Shown here piece by piece: positions 34,066-45,119 of a stretch of DNA of 64,000 bases (its first letter is position 1; each line of letters begins with the position of its first letter). The stretch covers positions 48,087,783-48,151,782 of the forward strand of contig OX328127.1 in assembly GCA_946811695.1 (NCBI GenBank), in the 5' to 3' direction. Both the position numbers and the translations under genes were made by a program. Below the pieces are notes generated by a model. The model was not told the DNA's origin, did no database searches, and worked only from the letters and a program-made list of their open reading frames with translations. Origin of the DNA: Gonocerus acuteangulatus. Taxonomy: Eukaryota; Arthropoda; Insecta; Hemiptera; Coreidae.

Positions 34066-34454
34066 AGAGATTTGAATTTCCCGTCTGGGGATACGTACCC
34101 ACGTCTGGAACACAGGAGTTTAAATGCTCATTTGATGATCTAAAGCGCTCTTAGTTGAATATCATGAAGATTTCCACTGATTTTAAGCTATATTTTTCAT
34201 TGTACCCGTTATCCGCAACGTGAACGCTTACATATTGCATTAATGCATATGAGAAATGCATACAAACAAAAAACAAAAATAAGATTAGTATATTACTGGA
34301 GTAAACCAAATGTACACGATATAAAAAAAAAAAAAAAAAAAAAAATTGAGAAATCATAAAGTAATTTGCCATTAAAACCAAAATCAATCAATTAAATCAA
34401 CAACGCAAATAACACTTTGAGACCATTCTTGCTGCTTTTTTCATAAAATCTTCA

Positions 34455-34506
34455 CCCATTCAGGTACTGACCACGCAACGTCGGGCGTGGTCAGTACCTG
34501 AATGGG
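34455..34506. other. Perfect 22-bp-arm hairpin
   Basis: Arms CCCATTCAGGTACTGACCAC.. (34455-34476) and its exact complement (34485-34506) enclose an 8-nt loop. GACCACGCA recurs just outside at ~34512. It lies immediately upstream of a truncated SINE tail. Confidence 0.85.
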
Positions 34507-34539
34507 GACCGACCACGCACAGTTGGGATTTTAAAAGGG

Positions 34540-34640
34540 TGACAACCTGTCGATAGCCCGGAGCTAATAGCCAAATAGTTGATGCGCCGTAACAAAAAAA
34601 AACAACAAAAAAAACGACAAAAAAAAACAAAAAAAAAACA
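34540..34640 (+). mobile_element. 5'-truncated SINE-2 with A-rich tail
   Basis: ACCTGTCGATAGCCCGGAGC then TAATAGCCAAATAGTTGATG and GCGCCGTAAC, followed by A-rich runs interrupted by C. The AGATAGCCCGG block places it with the SINE at 54.93 kb. The head is missing. Confidence 0.6.
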
Positions 34641-34759
34641 CAGATAACTGTGTAACAGTGTACTGTAACAGATAACAAGAGTACTGCGGTCGAGAAAAAA
34701 AATGCATATAATCCTTTTATAGAAAAATAAAATATTAATGTCAGAATAAGCACCAATGG

Positions 34760-36060
34760 AAGATCTCTTTTATTTTATTAACTGGTAAATCAACTTGCTC
34801 CTTGTCATGCTCTTTTTTATAATATTTAGGAAGCATTTAAATAGATATTTTATATCTGCCGTAAAATATTTTATTGACCACAACTCAATTCTTCTTCTTC
34901 TTATTATTATTGAGGTAAGCAGCACTTTAAACGTAACCAATATTCTCTAGTCTTCTGTAAAGTTTGGTGTTTTATATAAGATTCCATACATTTTCGAAAT
35001 TAGCCTTTTAGGATTTCTTCGGCTTATATGATTGTGATACACAACGTATTTCTGTAATAAATCGCACTTTGATACAGAGCTCATAGAGATCTCCTGAAAT
35101 GACCAAGGAAGTGTTAGCAATGGCTTTCTCTTCCTTCAAGTGCGACTCACCGTCTATGTCTCACGTGAATTCATGTACATAATTTAATAAGCAAAAGAGA
35201 AATCGTAACTAACAAAAAAAAAGAAGAAAAAAATAAAATATAATAATCTGCGATAAGAACCCAGAATGTCGGGTTTTACGTGCGCAGCGTTGCAAAACAT
35301 GCTAGCGGGGTTAAAGTAAATATTGCAAATAAATTTTTGTAAAATAACCTGCTCTCAGAATTATATTATTGTACCATTGCTTGTCTTCGCGAAATATAAC
35401 GGAGGGCCACCGATTTAAAGGTTTGGCTGCATTACTTAAATTATCTTAATGTACTTTGTTATCTTAATGTACTTTGTTAAGAAGCCCGGTTGCGTAATGC
35501 GCAATGCACCCAAAAGTAAGTGGGAAATTCTGAGTTTAAATCACTGTCTGGCAATTTAATTAAAAAGGAAAATTAAAAATACTGTCGAATATTTATCAAT
35601 ATATTTGAAGAATACCTATTCATAACTCTTAGGATAACCAGATATTATGTCAGGAATCTATCCATGGTAGGGAACATCAGGAATTCTCGAGAGAAATATC
35701 GTTCTGACTTATTGGACCAGACCATTGTAGAGGTGCTAGAAAATGGGTTCGCCTGAGTAGATAGCTGCTGGGAATGGACCCAGCATGAATGCTATCACGA
35801 ACATTGTCCTGGAACGACGTAGTGATAATGTACCATAATGTTCCACATGGAGGCGGGGACGAGGCGGCTATTCTACCCTAATGAGAGCAACTATTCTTAT
35901 CACTCTATGGAGTGGCTATAGAAGAACTCAAAAGTACATCAAGCAGGAACTGCATAAATAAGCAAATTCTTCAAAGTTTTGGTTTATTCACTCCACATTG
36001 CTGATGGGAGTGGTTAAACTAATTGGTAAAAGAATATAAAGGGTTTGGCCGCTTTTAAAT
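34760..36060. other. No gene recognised
   Basis: AT-rich with a more balanced patch at 35650-35960. A tandem TTATCTTAATGTACTTTG duplication occurs at 35443-35478. No frame or repeat family recognised. Confidence 0.4.
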
Positions 36061-36082
36061 TTGTATTAACTAGCTAACGATA

Positions 36083-36083
36083 T

Positions 36084-36158
<75 letters not shown>

Positions 36159-36170
36159 AAATATATCGTT
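36083..36170. repeat. (TA)n microsatellite inside a short palindrome
   Basis: TA repeats bounded by AACGATATAGA on the left and ATATCGTT on the right, so the array sits in a small inverted frame. Confidence 0.9.
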
Positions 36171-36417
36171 CATATTAAGTACCAAATTTTACTTTTATTT
36201 ACAAATATGTTATAGCTTGATTCGACATTGAACAAAAATAGTCTACTAGTTAAAAGCTGACTCATTATTATTATTATTTTCGTATCGGTCCGGTTCGACT
36301 AGTTGAAGTGCAAATATTGCTGTTTTGACAGGTTTGATTTTCTTTGTGCCCAGACTTGTTTCCTTATTTCTGAATGGACTCTTTTTCTGTCATCAGACCA
36401 AGATACTTCACTCCTTT

Positions 36418-36560
36418 TAGCGCGTTTCTTCCGTCCTTCGTTGGGAAGGAACCCGCTTATGAGGTTGATCTTACGACAAAATCCCGAAGTGCCGAATAGA
36501 AATATTAATGTTTCAGAACACATATATCTCGAATCTAACGGTGGCTTCCGAGACAATCGT
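36418..36560 (+). mobile_element. Family-1 Helentron-like 5' fragment
   Basis: TTAGCGCGTTTCTTCCGTCC with partner GGGAAGGAACCCGCTTATGA, then GGTTGATCTTACGAC, CCCGAAGTGCCGAATAG and GTTTCAGAACACATA. These are family-1 landmarks in order. The homology stops where the (TA)n would start. Confidence 0.7.
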
Positions 36561-36860
36561 AACATAAATAACTTACTCGCATTCAAATAAGGCATAAGGT
36601 TATGTATTACATACAGCATCAACCCGAAATTACTTTGTACCCTCTGCGAAGAAACTGCACCAGAAGATTTCCTAGATTAAATCTAGTAACGCTGCGTTCT
36701 AAAAGGTTAAATGATTAAAATAAGCAACAATTTTATCATAGTCAGTACATGATTAATATACTTATATACAGATCTTAGTTATTTAAAATAAAACACATAC
36801 ATTTTAGATTTATATATTTCATTTCAATACTCATTTGTATAATTACAAAATTAGAAATAC

Positions 36861-36865
<5 letters not shown>

Positions 36866-36931
<66 letters not shown>
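36866..36931. repeat. (TA)n microsatellite
   Basis: About 66 bp of TA, followed by GTATACGTATACGTGTGTGC-type degenerate repeats to ~37020. No recognised element ends. Confidence 0.95.
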
Positions 36932-36934
<3 letters not shown>

Positions 36935-37024
36935 ACGTATACGTGTGTGCGTATATATGCTTGTGTATGTATCTATGGATATATACAGTATGTGAATATG
37001 AAAGTGTGTAGGCATGAATATGTA

Positions 37025-38215
37025 CATATTTAAACTAAAAAAAATTAATGTAATTATGAATTTATTGTAATAGTATTCATATTTATTATAACTAAAGTAC
37101 TAAACTCACTAATAATTATTATAACATAATTAACTTTTCATTATAGGTAAATTGCTCTAAAAAGAATTTTTTGTAAGCAATAATAAATAAATAAAATATA
37201 AAAATAAAATTATCATAAGTAAGCTTAGTATTTGTACGTTTGTTTGTTCAGTAGCTGTTTTAGCCTGAGAGCAAAACAGCCACTAAAAAATGTATATCAG
37301 TTGATGTGAGTTTCATTCAATGTTGACCCTGGAGGTATTCCATTTTCTTGAAAGACGAGAATTCTTTCTCGAAAGAATTATTGGATTTTATGAAGGACCG
37401 GATTCTTCATTTAACACGCACTTGGAGGCATTTTAGTTCCTCCACACTCGATCGTAGGATTTTTCAATGTCCATGAAATTCGATATTTCATATCTAATTT
37501 GTACTTTAAAGTATTTTTTTTTTCATTTTATACGTCAAATAAGGGAAGAGAAAGTAATTTCTATAGATGAAGGAATAATTGAATAATAAATTAAAAACAA
37601 ACAATAATTTGTTTCTAATATATTTCGACTGTTCCAGTGAATTCGGTTTTAATTATTAATTTCTTCATGTAACCAAAACATATTAAAAAAAAAAAAAAAA
37701 AAAAGAACAAAATAACGTTATGGAAAGGGTCTAAGATGACCTAGGTCCTCTGAGACGGATTTCCTAGTTTGAAACTGACTACAGGTTCGAATGTGACATC
37801 AACCGTAAGCTTCACTATTAGAATTTAAACTTTGTGTCAATAAAAATGTTTCCGAAATATAGAAACTCAATCTCACAACTGCATGGATGCCTTTATATTA
37901 TACATTATGTTTCTATGCACAAAGCGTTGTTAAAGCGAGCATGTTTTATTCAGAATTGTTGCAGAAATTGTATAATGTAGCAAGGTTTAGGAATTTAAAC
38001 AAATTTGTTTCCCTGTGGCTGATTCAGAGATGCTTATTCATGCTGTTAATATCTGAATATGCTTTTCTCTCTGAATTTTATATTTGCAACATTCTATTAA
38101 AATGTTCTGCAGTGATACTGGAAATGGTAGTCTGATTTTTCTTTGGATTTGAATGTTTTTTATGGATTAAGGTAATACGTAGTCTTTCTATTGTGATTTT
38201 ATTCCTGGTTTCATT
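37025..38215. other. No gene recognised
   Basis: AT-rich, with a poly(A) of ~20 at 37684. The 82-codon frame at 37887-38135 looks like a chance frame. Confidence 0.4.
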
Positions 38216-38374
38216 TTTAGCGCGGTTCCTCCCTCCCCCATAGGGAGGAACCCCGCTTATAAGGTTGATACAATGAAACAATCCGGAAGTGCCGACTAGA
38301 AAATTTTGCGTTTCAGAACCCCTAGAGACCGAAAATGATGGTGGTTCAAATTTGTATATATATATATATGTATA

Positions 38375-38437
<63 letters not shown>

Positions 38438-39640
38438 CTGTTCGCTCTCTAGCTCGAAGACGAATGGTCCGATTTTGATGAAATTTGGTACAAAAATCCG
38501 TCGTCCAATTTGAAAGGTCAAGTTCGTTAACCAGCGAAATCCGCCTACCGGAAGATGGCGTTTGGGGCGAAATTCGCGCAAAAAAAATCGTAACGCTTAC
38601 GTTTTTGAGTTCATAAGCTTCTAAGTACTCGTTTTATATGATTCCTGGGCTAGGAAAACGAATGAAACCATTTTCAAGGCGATAGCTTTAACCGTTTTTG
38701 AGAAAATTGGAAAAATATTTTTTGAATACCGTTTTTGGTTTGGGTACTTAGAATCATGGGATTCAGTTGAAACTTTATCTGCATGTTCTACTTTCATTAA
38801 AACTAATATGTTGAAAGTTTTGTTACGTTTGGAGTTAAGGAAGGGTTAGAATAAAATATTTTATGAACAGACATGAAAAGTTTTGGGAAGTTCGTATACT
38901 TTCATTAATATCTCGAACACGGTTGGGAAATCGTGGTAAGTGGATAGAAACTATTTGAAAGCTTACTAAATTCTCTACAAAAAAGATTCTAAAACTATTT
39001 TTGATTAGGTTATGTCAATCGGAGAAATAAGTGCTTAAAACTTCAAATACTTCTGTTTTGTTCTTATGAACGGGTTTTTGTCGTTCTTGTTGTAATTTTT
39101 GTCTCTTTCCCTTCGTTTTTTATTGCTTTTTATTTTTGTAATTTCTTATGTTGCGAAAATTTTGTGTGTAAAACAGGATATGAAAAATGAGGCCAATTTT
39201 CTGTTGCTAGAAATAATATAAATTTTCGGAACTTTCTTTAATATCTCGAAAACTGTTGAGAATTTTGGTAAACGGAAGAATACCATTAGAAAGCTTATTA
39301 AATGCTCTACATAAAAGGTTCTAATGAAAGTTTTGATTAGGCGATGTCAATCGGAGAAATAAGAGCTTAAAGCTTTAAAGTAATTGATTTCGCTTATTCG
39401 AAGTGTTCTTTTCGCCTGTATTTTATTCCTTGTTATTTTTTAATTGCTTATAGTTGGATAATGTATTCGAAAATAAAACAGGTTAAGTAAAATAACAAAT
39501 ACAATTTATTGTTAGAAATATAGATTTCCAAGATTCCAAGACCTTGCAACTAGCGGGACGGTTTCTTGTGTTGCCGACCCTTCCAGGTCAGATTGTAAAT
39601 CCTACCTTTCAAGACTGGTGGAACCAAAATATAACTGTCA

Positions 39641-39787
39641 GGGTTCGGTCACTGCTACTTAATAAAACTACATTTTATCGTAAAAATGGTTTTATTGTGC
39701 CGACGTTTCGGCTTGAACTTCAAGCCTTCATCAGGGCTGTAAATACAAGTAGGACATATTTAACACTAATATATGCACATATCTATG

Positions 39788-39833
<46 letters not shown>

Positions 39834-39960
39834 TAATATATATATATATTTATATATATGCATATACACATACACATATACACGCACACATATGTACATA
39901 TATATGCCCACATACCTACACATATGGGGTATGTATTATTAAGTAGCAGTGACCTAACCC
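39641..39960. mobile_element. Small Penelope-like unit with inverted tips
   Basis: The tips are inverted: GGTCACTGCTACTTAATAA near 39647-39665 and TTATTAAGTAGCAGTGACC at 39936-39954. Between them are a hammerhead-like motif on the minus strand and a (TA)n/(CA)-like region (39791-39910). The layout and ribozyme resemble pLTRs of Penelope-like elements, but the sequence is a different subfamily from the 27-kb copy. No coding sequence. Confidence 0.55.
39697..39739 (-). ncRNA. Hammerhead-ribozyme-like motif, consensus core
   Basis: The minus strand reads GCC-CTGATGA, stem II GGCTTG/CAAGCC with loop AAGTT, then GAAAC-GTC-GGC. The core matches CUGAUGA and GAAA exactly. Stem I can form GCC/GGC, and the cleavable position would be after GTC. 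Stem III is ACGT only, as in minimal ribozymes of Penelope-like elements. This is the best-preserved of the five in the window. Confidence 0.75.
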
Positions 39961-40031
39961 GGACAATCCCTACCTTGCATCATCAACGGTCAACGATCTC
40001 CTCTCAACAAAATAATAACTGCTTCTATTTT

Positions 40032-40034
<3 letters not shown>

Positions 40035-40076
<42 letters not shown>

Positions 40077-40237
40077 GGCGCATCTACATCTAGGTCATTA
40101 GCGCCGACATCCAGGGTGCAGCGAGGAATTTTCCCAGCGAGCCTTGAGATGAGAAAATTCCTGCCGGAGGTGGGAATCGAACCCACCATCTCCCGCTTAT
40201 GAATCCAGCGTGCTAGCCACTAGACTACGGGAGACCC
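40035..40237 (-). mobile_element. tRNA-derived SINE (SINE-1), full length
   Basis: Same layout as the copy at 331. The tRNA-like head lies at ~40165-40237 (B-box GGGTTCGATTCCC, A-box AGTCTAGTGGCTAGC). The body has GGAATTTTCCCAGCGAGCC read on plus, the tail GCGCTAATGACCTAGATG, and poly(A) as poly(T) at 40035-40074. A perfect 13-bp duplication, CTTCTATTTTAAT, lies at 40022-40034 and 40238-40250. It sits inside the family-1 copy, so it is younger than that copy. Confidence 0.93.
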
Positions 40238-40329
40238 CTTCTATTTTAATCTTTCGAAATTAGACTAGGGATAAGAACGGAACCGCGCTAAGATGAGGCA
40301 GTTCCTGCGAGTCGGACTTTTTATTTTTT

Positions 40330-42055
40330 ATTAATGATAAATTCCAACTGAAGAAACTGCGTCATACTAGCATGTTTCCTTATATTAGTCGATAATGATA
40401 TTTATTATAGAATCTGTTAATATTTATCAAATCTTCATTTTGTAGAAAAAAGGATTTTCTTTGACGAGATCTGATCCCAGTGTATTCCTTTTAAAGTCGT
40501 TTAGATTTGAAAATTTCGTCACCGACGGCGTAATACTTTCCTGGGTATTATTAAGTGTTTTAATAAATCGTAATCTTTTTCTTTAACCCATTCGAGACTG
40601 AGAGCCACATTCGTGACCAATTTCAGCCTATTAACTAGATGTTTTCCTCTGCTGCCCGGCCCCTTTGCGTACTCTGATCACTCTAAAGGGCCTTATTCGT
40701 GTTTTACCAGTTGATGTGAAAATGTTAACGGTTAACTTTCTAACGAAAGAAATAACGGAAGCGTATTAGGATAAATGAGAAGTGTCGGGGGGGGAGGGGG
40801 AGGCTCAGCTATTTTAATGCCGTCCTCTGGAAACAGGAGAGTAAAACGAGCTGCGGTCCACGGGCATCAGAGGGCGAGCGGGTTGCCGGCTCGTAAGGAT
40901 TAAACTTGTCTGCGTTTAAGAAAATTTAAATAAAAAGCGATTCAAAACCTTCAAGTCAGAGGGAGAGGAAAAAGAAAAACAGAGTGGGAGAAAGTTTATT
41001 TATTTATTTTTTGGTGTTCCGCTTTAGGGCGATGTACACCTTACATATAGTTATTACAAGAGAAAGTGAGCTGGTTAAAGAGAGATATATAGAGAGTGAG
41101 AGGGACTGACTACATATCTCTGAAAACCATGTCTTTTGTTGTTTTGGTTGGAAGTTATATTTTTATTTATTAAGAGAAAATATGTTAGTTCGCTTTGCTG
41201 GATTTGTCATAAATCTTATGCAAATATAACTGTTAACTTAAAATTGTATAAAGTAATTTCCTCTTTAGAGTCATTAAGCGTTAAAGAAATATTTCAAATA
41301 TCGCTCAAACATTTAATAAGAAATTATTGAAAAGGTTTAAGACGAATGTTTAAAACGAAAGGGGAAAAAGCGATTTGTGTACATAATAACGCACGATGGA
41401 TTCAATGTCACGTCTTCTCTGGTTTATGTAAAGCCAACCGTGTGGGGGCATTATTCCTCCGCTGAGCAGAGAAAGGCCTGTTTCCTGTGATTCGAATTGG
41501 TGGGACCTCAGGGTATTAAGCTTAAAAATGGAAATCTAAACACCTTTTTCATATTCATGGATTTCTCGTTTTCCAAATGCCGAGCGGGATGGCAGGGGAG
41601 GAGGGAGGGGTTACATACACACATACACCACCCCATCCGCTAACATCGCATCCTTTCCGAACCGATGAATAAATTCAAACCCTTAATTGAAAACTAGCCC
41701 ATGAATGGCTTCGGCTAAAAAGGTGGAGGCCGCTAAACCTTTTTGATACAGTAAATACGATTTTGCCAAAACACCAAATCCCCCTTCCCATTTATTCCTC
41801 AAAGATTTTACTTTCCTTTTTAATATACACGGTCCATGTTTAGAATGGTTTTTATTAACGGAAATACATTTGATTTGGTGAAAGAATTCAATTACCAGCC
41901 GGCAAACAAATTTGTCATACGTTTTGCTCTGTCGAGTTTATTATCATATATTGTTCTGTGGAACAATAATCTAAAGGTTTATTTATAATTTTTTATGAAA
42001 TTTAAATCAGCAAAATGAAGGCCACCAAAGATGGCTCACCTGTGTAAATAAACAA
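40330..42055. other. No gene recognised
   Basis: Includes G/C-richer patches at 40600-40900 and 41380-41700, with runs such as GGGGGGGGAGGGGGAGG at ~40789. These patches show no recognisable protein or repeat and could be old unique sequence. Confidence 0.4.
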
Positions 42056-42059
42056 GCAT

Positions 42060-42212
42060 ATGAAGTCAACGCAACGATTTTTTTGCGCGAATTTCGCTCC
42101 AAAACCCATGTTCCGGTGGTTAACGAACTTGACCTTTCAAATTAGACGAAAGATTTTTGTACCAAATTTCATCAAAATCGGACCATTATTCGCTGTGCTA
42201 GACCGAGAACAG

Positions 42213-42280
<68 letters not shown>
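42060..42280 (-). mobile_element. Family-1 Helentron-like fragment
   Basis: Read on minus from its (TA)n (42217-42280): TTTGTCTGTTCTCGGTC, CCGATTTTGATGAAATTTGG, AAGGTCAAGTTCGTTAACC, GCGAAATTCGCGCAAAA. Both element termini are missing. Confidence 0.75.
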
Positions 42281-42289
42281 GGTCATTCC

Positions 42290-42770
42290 ATGTCAAATCA
42301 AGACACCTTTTGACCTCACCCTTTCCGAAATTAATGAAAATAGGTACACCCGAAGTAGGTGTTGGGACAAATAAAAATACCAAATTTCAAATTTTTATCT
42401 AAAACGGTTTTCAAAATACTGCCACGTAAAGATTTCAAAAAGCGGTCAAAATCTCGCTTTTTCAAAACATTTAAATAGACATAACTCCTCTGCTGTTTAC
42501 GTTACAAACATGGAGAAGGTGTCATTGTTTAGCTCTTAATATGTCCTTTCAAACGACATGCAACACATGATAGGTTATGAGAACATCGTGTTTTTCAAAA
42601 TCAAAAATAAAATTTTTTAAATATTTTCAAAAACGCATCTTCAAAAATTTTGAAAAAATTATAGGTCATATTATTACTAATTTGTATAGCAAATTTGGTT
42701 ATGGGATGGAAATGGGTTTTAAGGCAAAATAATTTAAAACCGAAGGCGGCTTTGGACTAAGTTTACGTAT
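42290..42770. repeat. Unclassified dispersed-repeat-like block
   Basis: GGTCATTCCATGTCAAAT, CAAGACACCTTTTGACC and AGACATAACTCCTCTGC give this block the style of repeats common in arthropod genomes, recognised only by memory. No second copy in this window. No coding content. Confidence 0.35.
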
Positions 42771-42773
42771 TTT

Positions 42774-42885
42774 GGCGCGGTTACTCCCTACCTGAGGTTG
42801 ACCTCATGACGCCATCCGGAAGTTCCGACTAGAAATTTTCTCCTTTCAGACCCCATAGATCACGAAAATATAGGTGGTTCAAATT

Positions 42886-42933
<48 letters not shown>

Positions 42934-44163
42934 AATATGCTTGTCGGTTCGTGCTCTAGAAAGTTCAAAAATGGCCCGATTTTGATGAATTTTCGTACGA
43001 AAATCTGTCTTCTAATTTGAAAGGTCAAGTTCGTTAACCAGCAGAATCCGCCCACGGGAAGATCGTCTTTGGGGCGAAATTCGCACAAAAAAAAATCGTA
43101 ACGCTTACGTTTTTGATTGCATATGCTTGCAGGTACTTGTTTTATAGGTTTCTTAACATAGGAAAACGAATGAAACCATTTTCAAGGCGATATCTGTAAC
43201 CGTTCCTGAGAAAAGTGGAATCAATGTTTTTGTAAGTCATTATTTTTTTGTGGGTACTTAGACTCGCGGGATTCAATTGAAATATTTTCTACATCTTGGA
43301 AATTAATACCAACTAAGATGGTTAAATTTTGATTATATTTGGAGTTAAGAAAGTATGCGAAAAAAAATATTTCATTAATAGGCATGAAAAGTTTTCGGAT
43401 CTTCATACATTTTTCGTAAATATCTCGATAACGGTAGGGAGATAGTGGTAAGTGGAAGGTAACCATTCGAATGCTTATTACATTCTCTACAAAAAAGGTT
43501 CTGAAGCAATATTCGATGGGGCAACGTCAATCAGAGATATAAGCGGTTAAATCTTAAAAAGTGTTTGTTTTGTTGTTTTGAAAGGGTTTATCTGACTTTT
43601 TAGTTGGTTGTTTTTTGTTTTAAATTGCGTTTATCAGTAAAATTAGTATTGTAGTAAAATAAGCTAAGAAACGGTGAAAGGTATTGGTAATAAGTTTGGA
43701 GTGGCTGTGGTAATCAAGATGGCTGTGGCTAATCATGATGACGTATGCATAGTTTGTTTTAAATTCTCCTATCTATGTAACCTTCCTCATAGCCTCCAAC
43801 TGAAGTTATCGTTATTTCTTATTTTATAGAGAGATTTAATCCACGAGAGAATGGAATTTTATTCGCCATGTAGCACATATTTACAGTTGATTAAAACAGT
43901 AAAACGAATTTGCTAGTAAAACAAGATAGTTAAAATTACAACGTATTTTTGGTTGTTTAGAATAGAGCCTTCTCAGCAGTAGTTGAAGAGTAAGCACGTT
44001 TTCAGTACATAATGGAATTGACTTATACCGATTAAGAATTATCCGCTTCTGTGTAAGTTTGCTACTGTCAGTTTCCTGTGATTTGTGATGCTAATTTATT
44101 CCATTTCTTCGAGATGTACGTAACCGCGCTTAGATGACGCAGTTCCTGCGAGTCGGACTTTTT
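42774..44163 (+). mobile_element. Family-1 Helentron-like element, older copy
   Basis: 5': GGCGCGGTTACTCCC, GAGGTTGACCTCATGACG, CCGGAAGTTCCGACTAG; (TA)n at 42888-42928. The interior is in the same order as at 38.2 kb but more diverged. 3': TAACCGCGCTTAGATGACGC then TCCTGCGAGTCGGACTTTTT. Length 1.39 kb; the 5' hairpin partner is missing. Confidence 0.72.
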
Positions 44164-44659
44164 ATATATAAAAGCTTTTTAATACATGATTGTATAATTT
44201 AATCCAAACATTACTGTTGGTTATATTTTATAGACACTTCAACTTCATTATCTTAATTACAAAACTTATTTAAAAACATATTATACCTTAATAATTTGTT
44301 GTAATTAGTTTAATTTAGAATATTTGTCTAAAATTGAATGATATATCGTACTCAAAATATTTTAATTGACTAGGAACTTAAATAAAACATAAATATCAAC
44401 AATTTACATATTTATAAATGTTAAACTATTAAAATGGTTTAATATTTTACAGTGAAACTTACATATGGTCTATAAGTGTTGAAAATTTCATATTCGGTTA
44501 CCACGTAATTTCTCCCTTTTGGAGTTATGGGATTCACAGTAGATAATACATTAGTGAATAGTACATAAGTATTAGTCCGTCGACCCGTGTACATTTCATG
44601 CAAAGATTTTTAAGATTCTTCATTTTTTCACTATTGATTGTACTCCTCTTAACTAGTTC

Positions 44660-45115
44660 AGTGCCACTTGTCAGCTGGCGAGATAGCGGTGGGTGTGGCT
44701 GCGGGGGCTTTGCAAAGATAGGAAAAATGTGATGATGTGAAATGATTTTAAGATTCGTGAAATTTTTTGGAGAAACACCTTTCATTATACAATAATCATT
44801 GGCACTTGTCAGCTGGCCGGCCAGCGGTGGACTGATTGTCAGCTGGGGGTCTAAACTTTGCAAAAATACGAAATTCTGAAACCATTTTAAGATTGCTGAA
44901 ACTTTGGTGGTTATTAGTATTTGTAGTGAGATTAACGAAAAACATTGTCAGCTGCTCATATGTTGGTGGAAAACCTGTCAGCTGGGGATGTATAAGCGCT
45001 GAGCGTATGGCGCGCGCTCCGCTTTATACCGCCAGCTGACAACTTTTCCACTCACATATAAGCAGCTGACAATTTGTTTCGTCAATCTTATTACGACTAC
45101 TACCTACTAACAAAA
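44660..45115. repeat. TGTCAGCTG repeat cluster with foldback arms
   Basis: Seven TGTCAGCTG motifs occur: plus at 44669, 44807, 44837, 44946, 44976 and inverted at 45033 and 45063. Segments of ~165 bp at 44669 and 44837 resemble each other (TTTGCAAA...ATTTTAAGATT...GTGAAA/GCTGAAA). The region 44905-45000 is inverted at ~45020-45110 (AACATTGTCAGCTGCT / AGCAGCTGACAATTTG). It may be one foldback DNA element plus a tandem unit. No coding function. Confidence 0.65.
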
Positions 45116-45119
45116 TTTC

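Larger units (their letters stand above)
38219..40320 (+). mobile_element. Family-1 Helentron-like element, most complete copy
   Basis: 5' end AGCGCGGTTCCTCCC with hairpin partner GGGAGGAACCCCGCT, ATAAGGTTGATACAATG, CCGGAAGTGCCGAC; (TA)n at 38358-38432. The interior follows (TTTGTCTGTTCGCTC, GGTCCGATTTTGATGAAA, CAAGTTCGTTAACCAGC, AACGCTTACGTTTTTGAG), with two ~330-bp related modules at 38.87-39.52 kb. The 3' end is GGAACCGCGCTAAGATGAG and TGCGAGTCGGACTTTTT. The 11-mer AGCGCGGTTCC is thus subterminal and inverted at the two ends. Both flanks are T-rich with no duplication, as for Helentron-type insertion. It carries a Penelope-like unit and a SINE. No Rep/helicase, so non-autonomous. Confidence 0.75.

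Noticed and set aside
36866..36931. Long (TA)n arrays as satellite or centromeric DNA
   Set aside because: Arrays are short and dispersed, and most lie at a fixed position in element families.
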